Translations under genes and position numbers: made by a program
Notes under the pieces: generated by a model
The model's database searches: none
Told to the model about the DNA's origin: nothing
The model's input: the letters and a program-made list of their open reading frames with translations, nothing else
NCBI GenBank assembly: GCA_002378975.1
Contig: DFST01000009.1
Location: forward strand, 1-9,129
Source of the DNA: Chitinophagaceae bacterium UBA3430
Lineage (GTDB): Bacteria > Bacteroidota > Bacteroidia > Chitinophagales > Chitinophagaceae
Length of the DNA: 9,129 nucleotides
Direction: 5' to 3'
Shown: one piece after another, positions 1-6,048 of the stretch
Layout: each line of letters opens with the position of its first letter
How positions within the stretch are numbered: position 1 is the first letter of the stretch

Positions 1-1059
1 CTTACGAGCTGGGAAATTCAGATCACTTATGTAGCAGCAACATTTGCTCAAGGCGTATGGACTGCTTCTCCGGCTTCTCCGAACACCATGTTCACCGATG
101 CAGCGGCTACCGTTGTCTATACCGGAACACCTGCCACGACCATCTATGTGAAGCCTACAGTTAATACCAATTACTCTGTTAGCTTCTCTACACCTACCCC
201 TTGCCAATCTGCCGTTACAACTGTACCGGTTAGTGTAAGCAATCCTGTTACCGGACTGGCTGTAGCACCGGCAACACGTGCAGTCTGCTTAGGCGGAAGC
301 ACTACTTTCTCTGCGACTATCACAAGCGGAAGCCCGGTTACCTATCAGTGGGAGCGTAGCATCGATGGCGGACTCACTTATTCAGCCATCACGGGTGCGA
401 CTTCTACCACGCTGACTGTAAGTGGTGTTACCCAAAACATGACCGGCTACCGTTATCGCGTTGTTGCTACGGCAGCTCCTTGCGGAACCGTAATCTCTTC
501 AAACGTGGGCACACTCACCGTCAATGCACTGCCCGTTGTAACCATCAGTTCTCCAGTTGTTCGACTGGTGCCTGGTCGTACAACCACGATCACAGCCAGC
601 AGCACACCAGCTGCAGCTCCGAATGGTTGGTCCTGGACCTACAACGGTGGTGGCATCTCTGGAACCACCAATACACAAGTAGTTGGCATTGATCAGTTGG
701 GTACGTATCAAGCAACCGTAGTTGATGTAAACGGATGTACGAATAAATCCAATCAGTTGGTGATTGCTGCTGAGGCCACCGACAAGCTCTGGATCTATCC
801 TAACCCAACCGTTAACGGCGCCTTCCAAGTACGCCTGTACTTTGCAGGTGAACTGGCAGAGAATCGTGTGGTGACTGTCTACAACCCGCTCGGTCAAGTG
901 ATCGAAAGCAAAGCCTTCACGTTGGTTCGCGGATCTGCCCCGTATCAGCGCATGGACTTCAACCTCGGTGGCGGCGCCACTGCTAAAGGTGCTTACGTGG
1001 TGAAAGTTGCACACCTGTACACCGGTAAGGTTGTATCCGGAATCGTTCTGGTACAATAA
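1..1059 (+). CDS. C-terminal part of a secreted Ig-like, T9SS-sorted protein (5' end outside window)
   Basis: The frame is open from base 1 with no stop, so this is the end of a longer protein; the ATG at 88 is probably only an internal Met. The visible 352 residues are rich in Ser, Thr and Val, as in exported beta-sandwich proteins. Roughly nt 256-528 encode an Ig-like domain with a Cys near each end (CLGG and APCG) around a YQWERS core, a likely disulfide pair. Nt 535-768 resemble a second Ig/PKD-like domain (WSWTYNGGG, GTYQATVVDVNGC). Nt 781-1056 match the type IX secretion sorting domain: IYPNPTVNGAF, then VTVYNPLGQV, then KGAYVVKV and a hydrophobic end, VLVQ. By family knowledge this domain takes the protein across the outer membrane through the Por/T9SS machine and is then removed. 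The role of the mature protein (adhesin, enzyme or gliding-related) cannot be told from this end. A strong terminator lies just downstream. Confidence 0.9.
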   Translation, partial: LTSWEIQITYVAATFAQGVWTASPASPNTMFTDAAATVVYTGTPATTIYVKPTVNTNYSVSFSTPTPCQSAVTTVPVSVSNPVTGLAVAPATRAVCLGGSTTFSATITSGSPVTYQWERSIDGGLTYSAITGATSTTLTVSGVTQNMTGYRYRVVATAAPCGTVISSNVGTLTVNALPVVTISSPVVRLVPGRTTTITASSTPAAAPNGWSWTYNGGGISGTTNTQVVGIDQLGTYQATVVDVNGCTNKSNQLVIAAEATDKLWIYPNPTVNGAFQVRLYFAGELAENRVVTVYNPLGQVIESKAFTLVRGSAPYQRMDFNLGGGATAKGAYVVKVAHLYTGKVVSGIVLVQ

Positions 1060-1080
1060 TCACTCTAAGAACCTGATATA

Positions 1081-1110
1081 AAAAATGCCCCTCGAACGAG
1101 GGGCATTTTT
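1081..1110. terminator. Two-way intrinsic terminator between the T9SS gene and pgi
   Basis: A perfect 13-bp stem (1081-1093 with 1098-1110) closes on the 4-nt loop GAAC. The arm core is TGCCCCTC/GAGGGGCA, flanked by five A on the left and five T on the right. Because both flanks are A/T runs, it should terminate the plus-strand secreted-protein gene (stop 22 nt upstream) and also minus-strand pgi (stop 69 nt away). Confidence 0.93.
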
Positions 1111-1120
1111 CGTTTAGGGA

Positions 1121-1200
1121 GTTGAGGTGGTTGAGAAAGTTTAGCAGCCTAATACCTCAACAACCTAAACCAGCTCAACTACCTCAACGACCTCAACCTC
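1121..1200. repeat. 9-bp-periodic repeat cluster forming an imperfect inverted repeat at the pgi 3' end
   Basis: Read on the minus strand, 1200 to 1156 holds five successive 9-mers of the form NNNGTTGAG: GAGGTTGAG, GTCGTTGAG, GTAGTTGAG, CTGGTTTAG, GTTGTTGAG. On the plus strand 1121-1144 carries the same unit in the other orientation: GTTGAG, GTGGTTGAG, AAAGTTTAG. The hexamer is conserved while the triplet between copies varies. Arm 1121-1144 pairs with arm 1165-1188 at 20 of 24 positions, with most mismatches in the spacer triplets, leaving a loop of 20 nt. The minus-strand array overlaps the final codons and stop of pgi. This is seen directly; whether it is a genome-wide repeat family, a structured RNA or a protein-binding array is unknown. 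Confidence 0.8.
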
Positions 1201-2837
1201 TTATACGCATTGATGAGGCCGTTGGTGGAGGAATCATGTGAAGTGATCGGTTGGTTATGGGTAAGCTCGGGTAAGATCTGATTCGCGAGTTGCTTGCCCA
1301 GTTCGACTCCCCATTGATCGAAGCTGTAAATATTCCAGATCACACCCTGATAGAAGATTTTGTACTCATACAAAGCGATCAATTCGCCCAAGGTAAACGG
1401 GGAAAGTTGCTTCAATAAGATCGTGTTGGTCGGTTGATTTCCAGCGAAGACCTTGAAGGGGAGTAGTTGCTCAATTTCTGACGCCGACAAGCCGGCTTTC
1501 TTCAATTCAGCTCTTGCTTCCACGGATGTCTTTCCATTCATCAAGGCTTCGGTCTGGGCAAAGAAATTACTCATCAGCTTTTGGTGATGGTCGTCCAACT
1601 TGTGATGAGGCCTGGCGGAGGCGATGAAATCACAGGGAATTATTTGAGTTCCCTGATGGATCAATTGATAGAAGGCGTGCTGACCGTTCGTGCCGGGTTC
1701 ACCCCAGATCACTGGGCCGGTTGCGTAGGTCACCCGTTTTCCATTTCGATCGATTGATTTTCCATTGCTTTCCATGTTTCCTTGTTGGAAATAGGCCGGA
1801 AATCGATGTAGGTATTGATCGTAGGGAAGAATGACTTCGGTAGCAGCCCCTAAAAAATTGGTGTTCCAGATGCCGATTAAGGCCATGGTCAACGGAATGT
1901 TCTCCCGTTGCGGTACTTTTTGTACGTGTTGGTCGATGTATTCAGCTCCCTTGAGCAGCTGCTCAAATTGTTTGTATCCGATGGTCAGGGCGATGGAAAG
2001 CCCGATCGCGCTCCAGAGCGAATAGCGTCCGCCCACCCAATCCCAAAACTCAAACATGTTTTTAGGATCGATTCCAAAAGCGGATACGGCTTTTTCGTTG
2101 GTACTAAGCGCAATAAAATGCTTGGCTATTTGGGACTCCTTTTTAGCGTGTTGCAAGAACCAGGACCTAGCCGTATGCGCATTGGTCATGGTCTCTTGAG
2201 TGGTAAAGGTCTTGGAGGCGATCAAGAATAAGGTGGTTTCTGGATCGACCTGTTTCAAAGTCTCATGAATATGCGCGCCATCTACATTAGAAACAAAGTA
2301 AACATGGATGCCTTTCATCCAATAGGGGCGTAGGGCTTCGGTGACCATCAGTGGACCTAAATCACTTCCCCCGATTCCAATGTTGACGATCGTGCGGATC
2401 TTTTTTCGAGTATATCCACGATGGGTTCCCTGGTGAATCGCATCGGCGAAACGCTTCATCTTTCTGCGTACAGCGATCACGTCGGGCATCACATCTTTTC
2501 CGTCCACCTTCCAAGGTTTTCCAGAGAAGCTGCGCAAGGCAGGATGCAGCACCGCTCGGTGCTCGGTTCGATTGATGGGCTCTCCGCTCAACATTTGAGC
2601 GAGGGCATCCTGTACCCGGGTTTGATTGGCCAACTGGAACAACTGATCCATGATCACATCATCCACCCGATTCTTGGAATAATCGAATACCAATGAATCG
2701 GCACAAAGCGCCATCTTTTTGAACCGATCGGGGTCGGCTGAAAAAGCTTGACGGATCGATAATTTTTTACCGGATTTGGAAAGGGTTTTCAGTGTTTTCC
2801 AAGCGGGGGTGGAGGTGGGGTCGATGGACGGGAACAT
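1179..2837 (-). CDS. pgi: Glucose-6-phosphate isomerase
   Basis: Interconverts glucose 6-phosphate and fructose 6-phosphate in glycolysis and gluconeogenesis; cytosolic. The protein has 552 residues, normal for the long bacterial/eukaryotic Pgi type (about 550). Visible family landmarks: DYSKNR at 52-57; the sugar-phosphate-binding IGIGGSDLGP at 153-162 and SKTFTT at 208-213; the signature VGGRYSLWS at 268-276 with Arg271; QGNMESNGKS at 352-361 with the catalytic-base candidate Glu356; His387 in NGQHAFYQ; and the C-terminal FDQWGVELGK with Lys515. The ATG start at 2837 gives an N-terminus that aligns with known Pgi (NPTxTxAW-like). It starts 11 nt after the ltaE stop with no promoter box between, so it is probably cotranscribed with ltaE. 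The last codons (RLRSLR, stop TAG) are encoded by a 9-bp repeat array, so the extreme C-terminus is lineage-specific. All catalytic residues are upstream of this. Confidence 0.98.
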   Translation of the reverse strand: MFPSIDPTSTPAWKTLKTLSKSGKKLSIRQAFSADPDRFKKMALCADSLVFDYSKNRVDDVIMDQLFQLANQTRVQDALAQMLSGEPINRTEHRAVLHPALRSFSGKPWKVDGKDVMPDVIAVRRKMKRFADAIHQGTHRGYTRKKIRTIVNIGIGGSDLGPLMVTEALRPYWMKGIHVYFVSNVDGAHIHETLKQVDPETTLFLIASKTFTTQETMTNAHTARSWFLQHAKKESQIAKHFIALSTNEKAVSAFGIDPKNMFEFWDWVGGRYSLWSAIGLSIALTIGYKQFEQLLKGAEYIDQHVQKVPQRENIPLTMALIGIWNTNFLGAATEVILPYDQYLHRFPAYFQQGNMESNGKSIDRNGKRVTYATGPVIWGEPGTNGQHAFYQLIHQGTQIIPCDFIASARPHHKLDDHHQKLMSNFFAQTEALMNGKTSVEARAELKKAGLSASEIEQLLPFKVFAGNQPTNTILLKQLSPFTLGELIALYEYKIFYQGVIWNIYSFDQWGVELGKQLANQILPELTHNQPITSHDSSTNGLINAYKRLRSLR

Positions 2838-2848
2838 GCGCGAAATTA

Positions 2849-3871
2849 CTATATGGTTTTAATGACCTGAAGGGTCGCTTCGATCTGGGGGCGGGCTACG
2901 TCTAAATGGGTGACCAACCGAACGCGGTTTGGGGCAATGGCATAAGCCAGTACACCCTGCTTTTTCATTTCCGCAACAAGATCCGGGGCCGATTGGCCAT
3001 CGTTCAATTCAAAAATCAGGATGTTGGTTTCCACAGGCAAAACAAATTTCACGAAGGACTTCGCCTGGAATCCTTCCGCCAGCATCTGGGCATGATCGTG
3101 ATCTTCCTGCAACCTACTGATGTGGTGATCAAGGGCATAAATTCCGGCCGCGGCCAGGTATCCAGCCTGCCGCATGCCTCCTCCAAACACTTTTCGAATT
3201 CGACGGGCTTTCTTGATGAACGTTTGATTTCCGAGCAGCACGCTACCCACCGGACAGCCCAAACTCTTGCTGAAACAAACGGAAGCGCTATGAAACAGAC
3301 GGCTATAATGTGTCGGATTTTCATTTTGAGCTACGATCGCATTCCACACCCGGGCACCGTCCAGGTGAAGGGCTAAAAGATGATCATCGCATACCGCTCG
3401 AATCTCCGCTACTGTTTTCAGGTCATAGCAGCTTCCACCACCCCGATTGGCGGTATTTTCCAGGGCCACTAAACTGGTTCGGGCACGATGCACATCGTCG
3501 GGTTGTATGTTGGCCTTGATCTGTTCGGCGGTGATCCGTCCGCGGTCGCCTTCGATCAATTTGACCGAGGCACCAGCGTTAAACGCGATCCCCCCACCTT
3601 CGTATTGATAGATGTGTGCATTCACATCGCAGATGACTTCATCGCCCGGTTGGGTATGGCATTTGATGGCGATCTGGTTGGTCATGGTGCCCGAGGGGCA
3701 AAACAGCCCGCTTTCAAATCCGAAATAGGCAGCCGTTTTCGATTCGAGTTCATTGATGGAGGGGTCTTCGCCAAAGACATCATCCCCGACCGGAGCCTGG
3801 TGAATGGCTGACAGCATCCCGGGGGTGGGTCGAGTGACCGTATCGGAGCGGAAATCGATGGGTTTGTTCAT
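2849..3871 (-). CDS. ltaE: Low-specificity L-threonine aldolase (PLP enzyme)
   Basis: Cleaves L-threonine or L-allo-threonine to glycine and acetaldehyde, and acts on other beta-hydroxy amino acids; cytosolic, fold-type I PLP enzyme of the beta-eliminating lyase group. The protein has 340 residues, usual for the family. It opens with the typical DFRSDTVTRPT (6-16), followed by GDDVFGEDPS (29-38), FCPSGTMTNQ (57-66), NAHIYQYEGGG (84-94) with His86 as the likely PLP-ring stacking residue, HLDGAR (169-174) with Asp171 and Arg174, and SKSLGCPVGS (201-210) with Lys202 as the Schiff-base lysine. Stereospecificity cannot be read from sequence alone. It is first of a likely two-gene unit with pgi and is divergent from yajQ. 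A -7 box lies only 5 nt before its ATG. A broader aminotransferase-like annotation is possible but the motif set favours threonine aldolase. Confidence 0.94.
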   Translation of the reverse strand: MNKPIDFRSDTVTRPTPGMLSAIHQAPVGDDVFGEDPSINELESKTAAYFGFESGLFCPSGTMTNQIAIKCHTQPGDEVICDVNAHIYQYEGGGIAFNAGASVKLIEGDRGRITAEQIKANIQPDDVHRARTSLVALENTANRGGGSCYDLKTVAEIRAVCDDHLLALHLDGARVWNAIVAQNENPTHYSRLFHSASVCFSKSLGCPVGSVLLGNQTFIKKARRIRKVFGGGMRQAGYLAAAGIYALDHHISRLQEDHDHAQMLAEGFQAKSFVKFVLPVETNILIFELNDGQSAPDLVAEMKKQGVLAYAIAPNRVRLVTHLDVARPQIEATLQVIKTI

Positions 3872-3876
3872 GGAAG

Positions 3877-3884
3877 CGAATTTA
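3877..3884 (-). promoter_or_regulatory. -7 promoter box for ltaE-pgi
   Basis: On the minus strand the box reads TAAATTCG, one base from the Bacteroidota -7 consensus TAnnTTTG. It ends 5 nt before the ltaE ATG, which would place the transcription start at about the start codon. No clear -33 box is seen; a palindrome at 3894-3906 occupies that region. Confidence 0.5.
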
Positions 3885-3893
3885 CCGATCTGC

Positions 3894-3906
3894 GCACGAA
3901 TCGTGC
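3894..3906. promoter_or_regulatory. Palindrome between the divergent ltaE and yajQ promoters
   Basis: GCACGA at 3894-3899 and TCGTGC at 3901-3906 form a perfect 6-bp inverted repeat with a 1-nt centre. A further half-site, TCGTGC, occurs at 3925-3930 and overlaps the yajQ -7 box. The palindrome falls where the -33 elements of both divergent promoters should lie. It could be an operator, but a 6-bp inverted repeat in a 71-bp gap is not rare by chance. Confidence 0.35.
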
Positions 3907-3919
3907 TCAGTGAACTTAG

Positions 3920-3927
3920 TAACTTCG
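3920..3927 (+). promoter_or_regulatory. -7 promoter box for yajQ
   Basis: TAACTTCG matches the TAnnTTYG pattern and lies 15 nt before the yajQ ATG, predicting a very short leader. No convincing -33 TTTG is visible. Confidence 0.4.
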
Positions 3928-3942
3928 TGCAAATATTTAGCT

Positions 3943-4434
3943 ATGCCTTCGTTTGACATTGTTAGTAAAGTGGATGCTCAGGCCCTCGATAACGCGGTCA
4001 ATGTAACTACCCGGGAGATCACCAACCGGTTCGATTTTAAGGGAAGCCATGTAGTGATCGAGCTGGACAAGAAGAATTTTACGTTGCAACTGGAAACCGA
4101 CGACGACATGAAAATGGACCAGCTGGTGGATGTATTGATCAACCGGGCCCACAAGCAAGGCATTTCTCCGGAGGCATTTGATTCTTCCAAGGAAGGGGCT
4201 CAAAGTGGGAAGGTTTGGAAAAAGACCGTAAAGGTTCGAAATGGTTTGGAGCAGGAGGATGCCAAGAAGATCGTGAAGTTGATCAAGGATTCTGGCCTGA
4301 AAGTACAGGCCTCCATCAACGATGATCTCGTTCGTGTAACCGGCAAGAAGCTCGACGATTTGCAAGCCGTGATACAGGCTTGTCGGACAGCCTCCCTCTC
4401 GGTGCCCCTGCAGTTTGTCAATATGCGGGATTGA
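3943..4434 (+). CDS. yajQ: YajQ-family (UPF0234/DUF520) nucleotide-binding protein
   Basis: Small cytosolic protein of two ferredoxin-like halves. By family knowledge, members bind nucleotides or tRNA, and a Xanthomonas relative binds cyclic di-GMP; the role in Bacteroidota is not settled. I chose the ATG at 3943, not the in-frame GTG at 3910, because the protein then begins MPSFDIVSKVD, as almost every family member does, and is 163 residues, the E. coli length. Conserved stretches: TREITNRFDFKG near the N-terminus; SGKVWKKTVKVRNGLEQ and KKIVKLIKDSGLKVQA in the middle; RVTGKKLDDLQAVI; and the typical end PLQFVNMRD. It is divergent from ltaE with a 71-bp gap and is followed by rpmE2, which has its own promoter. 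I see no intrinsic terminator after it. Confidence 0.96.
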   Translation: MPSFDIVSKVDAQALDNAVNVTTREITNRFDFKGSHVVIELDKKNFTLQLETDDDMKMDQLVDVLINRAHKQGISPEAFDSSKEGAQSGKVWKKTVKVRNGLEQEDAKKIVKLIKDSGLKVQASINDDLVRVTGKKLDDLQAVIQACRTASLSVPLQFVNMRD

Positions 4435-4440
4435 TCCTTT

Positions 4441-4472
4441 TTTGGGGGTACCGGCCCCGTAGCGTATATTTG
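4441..4472 (+). promoter_or_regulatory. Promoter of rpmE2 (-33 TTTG and -7 TATATTTG)
   Basis: TATATTTG at 4465-4472 is an exact match to the Bacteroidota -7 consensus TAnnTTTG. TTTG at 4441-4444 lies 20 nt upstream, within the usual -33 spacing. This is the best two-part promoter in the window. Transcription would start near 4477 and give a leader of about 55 nt. Confidence 0.72.
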
Positions 4473-4476
4473 CATC

Positions 4477-4531
4477 CCTATTCACAGACCGGATACGGCA
4501 AAATCCGTATCCCCTTAAAAATCATTCAGTT
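4477..4531 (+). promoter_or_regulatory. rpmE2 5' leader with a perfect hairpin
   Basis: The leader contains GGATACGG (4491-4498) and CCGTATCC (4505-4512), a perfect 8-bp inverted repeat with the loop CAAAAT. It ends 19 nt before the rpmE2 ATG. No U-run follows, so it is not an intrinsic terminator. A ribosomal-protein autoregulatory element is plausible because L31 leaders are known in other phyla, but the same palindrome could be a DNA operator. Confidence 0.5.
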
Positions 4532-4780
4532 ATGAAAAATGGCATCCACCCCGAGAGTTATCGGTTCGTCGTATTCAAGGACATGAGTAATGGCCATACA
4601 TTTTTGAGCCGTTCCACAGCCGCTTCCAAAGAAACCATCAAATGGGAAGATGGCAACGAGTATCCGTTGTACAAATTGGAAATTTCTTCCATGTCTCACC
4701 CCTTCTACACTGGTAAGCAAAATTTGATCGACACTGCGGGACGTATCGACAAGTTCATGAAGCGCTACAACAAGAAGTAA
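4532..4780 (+). CDS. rpmE2: 50S ribosomal protein L31 type B
   Basis: Component of the large ribosomal subunit that, by family knowledge, bridges the central protuberance to the small subunit. The 82-residue protein starts MKNGIHPESYRFVVFKD and carries the type B landmarks SRSTAASKETIKWEDGNEYPLYKLEISS and SHPFYTGKQ, ending with a basic tail, RIDKFMKRYNKK. It has no cysteine, so it is the zinc-independent (C-) form and not the CxxC zinc form. Length is standard for type B. It is a single-gene unit: its own promoter and structured leader lie upstream and a strong terminator begins 28 nt after the stop. Whether the genome also encodes a zinc-binding L31 cannot be seen here. Confidence 0.97.
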   Translation: MKNGIHPESYRFVVFKDMSNGHTFLSRSTAASKETIKWEDGNEYPLYKLEISSMSHPFYTGKQNLIDTAGRIDKFMKRYNKK

Positions 4781-4808
4781 TTCTTGTCGCTCACACATTG
4801 AAATCCTC

Positions 4809-4838
4809 AAAAAGCCAACCCAATGGGTTGGCTTTTTT
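4809..4838 (+). terminator. Intrinsic terminator of rpmE2
   Basis: A 13-bp perfect stem (4809-4821 with 4825-4837), core GCCAACCC/GGGTTGGC, closes on the 3-nt loop AAT. The right arm ends in a T run, with more T after one G. It ends just before the -7 box of the next gene, so the two units are tightly packed. Confidence 0.92.
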
Positions 4839-4848
4839 GTTTTTGCTG

Positions 4849-4856
4849 TAAATTTG
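4849..4856 (+). promoter_or_regulatory. -7 promoter box for the GlmU-like gene
   Basis: TAAATTTG matches TAnnTTTG exactly and ends 4 nt before the ATG at 4861. A possible -33 TTG at 4828-4830, 18 nt upstream, lies inside the rpmE2 terminator stem. The predicted transcription start falls on or beside the start codon. Confidence 0.58.
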
Positions 4857-4860
4857 TTTC

Positions 4861-6048
4861 ATGATCCTACAGTTCATCGAACCCGAAAACATAGCCAATC
4901 TCTACCCGCTCACACTAACACGTCCCGCGGCAGACCTTCGCTGTGGCATGCTCACCATTGCAGAAAAGTGGATGCACGACCTCGGGGTTGAATCAACTGA
5001 AACTGGATTCATCACACGTGACTATTTGCAAACTGCAGGCAGTCCCTACCCCCGCATCGATTCTAATGACGTTTGTATCTTTATCAATGGCAGCGCTCTC
5101 CCAAATCCCAATTGGGTGCAGGCCATAAAAAAGCTTCCATTGGGACATGCATTAACACATGCAGGCAAGTTGGTGGCTTTCCATGGCACAAACCCCAATG
5201 AATCACCTGAAACCATGACCGCCATGGAAGATTCTCTCGACTGGATTGATAGACCTTATCACATTTTTGCGCTCAATGGCAAGGAAATCGTACAAGATTT
5301 CGCAAGAATCACCGCTGGAAGAATTTCTGCACCACTATCGGATAGCAACCGAACCATCGGCGATTTCCCCATCTTTTTGGAAGAAGGTGCCAAGGTGGAA
5401 TGTTGCACATTGAACAGCAAAGAAGGACCTATATATATCGGCAAAAACGCCGAGATCATGGAAGGATCGCTCGTTCGCGGTCCGTTAGCACTCTGTGAAG
5501 GTGCTGTATTAAAAATGGGCAGCAAGGTGTACAGCGCAACAACATTGGGTCCTTACAGCGTGGCTGGGGGCGAAATTTCCAATGTGGTTTTCTGGGGTTA
5601 CAGCAACAAAGGGCACGATGGATTTTTGGGCAATGCGGTATTGGGAGAATGGTGCAATATTGGGGCTGATACCAATGCATCGAATCTAAAGAACACCTAC
5701 GACGAGGTGAAGGTTTGGAACTATGCTTCTGGGCGATTTGATCGCAGCGGACAGCAGTTTTGCGGATTAATTATGGGCGATCACAGCAAATGCGGCATCA
5801 ACACGATGTTCAATACGGGCACTGTTGTGGGCGTGGCCTGTAACTTGTTCGGCGCAGGTTTCCCGAGGCAATTCGTCCCTGATTTTAGTTGGGGCGGCGC
5901 ACAAGGGTTTGTCACGCACAAATTGGATGCCGTGCACAAGACCGCGAATTTGGTGATGCCACGCAGAAAACGGACCTATGGCGATTTTGAAAAAAGCGTC
6001 ATGGAGGCAGTTTTTGCGGTTACTGAGCCGCTTCGCGGCGAAGGTTAA
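4861..6048 (+). CDS. GlmU-like putative sugar nucleotidyltransferase with C-terminal left-handed beta-helix
   Basis: The protein has 395 residues. The N-terminus has the TRPAADLRCGMLTIAEKW block (20-37) that marks the GlmU-like nucleotidyltransferase group common in Bacteroidota, while the canonical LxxGxGTRM nucleotide loop of true GlmU is absent. Residues about 190-345 show hexapeptide-type repeats rich in I/V-G and small residues (IYIGKNAEIMEGSLVRGP, VLGEWCNIGADTNASN, HSKCGINTMFNTGTVVG), expected for a left-handed beta-helix acyltransferase-like domain. By analogy it may activate a sugar phosphate as a nucleotide sugar and/or transfer an acyl group for envelope glycans; the real substrate is unknown. 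The start at 4861 places the N-terminal beta strand (MILQFIEPEN) directly at the front. Its last 29 bp overlap the end of the convergent EamA gene. I give no symbol because it should not be equated with the housekeeping glmU. Confidence 0.85.
   Translation: MILQFIEPENIANLYPLTLTRPAADLRCGMLTIAEKWMHDLGVESTETGFITRDYLQTAGSPYPRIDSNDVCIFINGSALPNPNWVQAIKKLPLGHALTHAGKLVAFHGTNPNESPETMTAMEDSLDWIDRPYHIFALNGKEIVQDFARITAGRISAPLSDSNRTIGDFPIFLEEGAKVECCTLNSKEGPIYIGKNAEIMEGSLVRGPLALCEGAVLKMGSKVYSATTLGPYSVAGGEISNVVFWGYSNKGHDGFLGNAVLGEWCNIGADTNASNLKNTYDEVKVWNYASGRFDRSGQQFCGLIMGDHSKCGINTMFNTGTVVGVACNLFGAGFPRQFVPDFSWGGAQGFVTHKLDAVHKTANLVMPRRKRTYGDFEKSVMEAVFAVTEPLRGEG

Noticed and set aside
499..1056. 185-codon minus-strand open frame opposite the T9SS sorting domain
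   Set aside because: It is antisense to a clear protein domain, its translation has no recognisable motif, and no promoter box was noted at its front; it is a by-product of codon use in the real gene.
3910..3942. Upstream in-frame GTG extending yajQ by 11 residues
   Set aside because: The family starts at MPSFDIV, and the extension would run through the yajQ -7 box.
4444..4458. GGGG...CCCC element after yajQ as a terminator
   Set aside because: Only a 4-bp stem, the T-run lies before it and not after it, and it falls inside the rpmE2 promoter.
6027..6039. GCCGC-TTC-GCGGC hairpin as a terminator for the GlmU-like/EamA pair
   Set aside because: The stem is only 5 bp, lies inside both coding ends, and has no T-run on either side.
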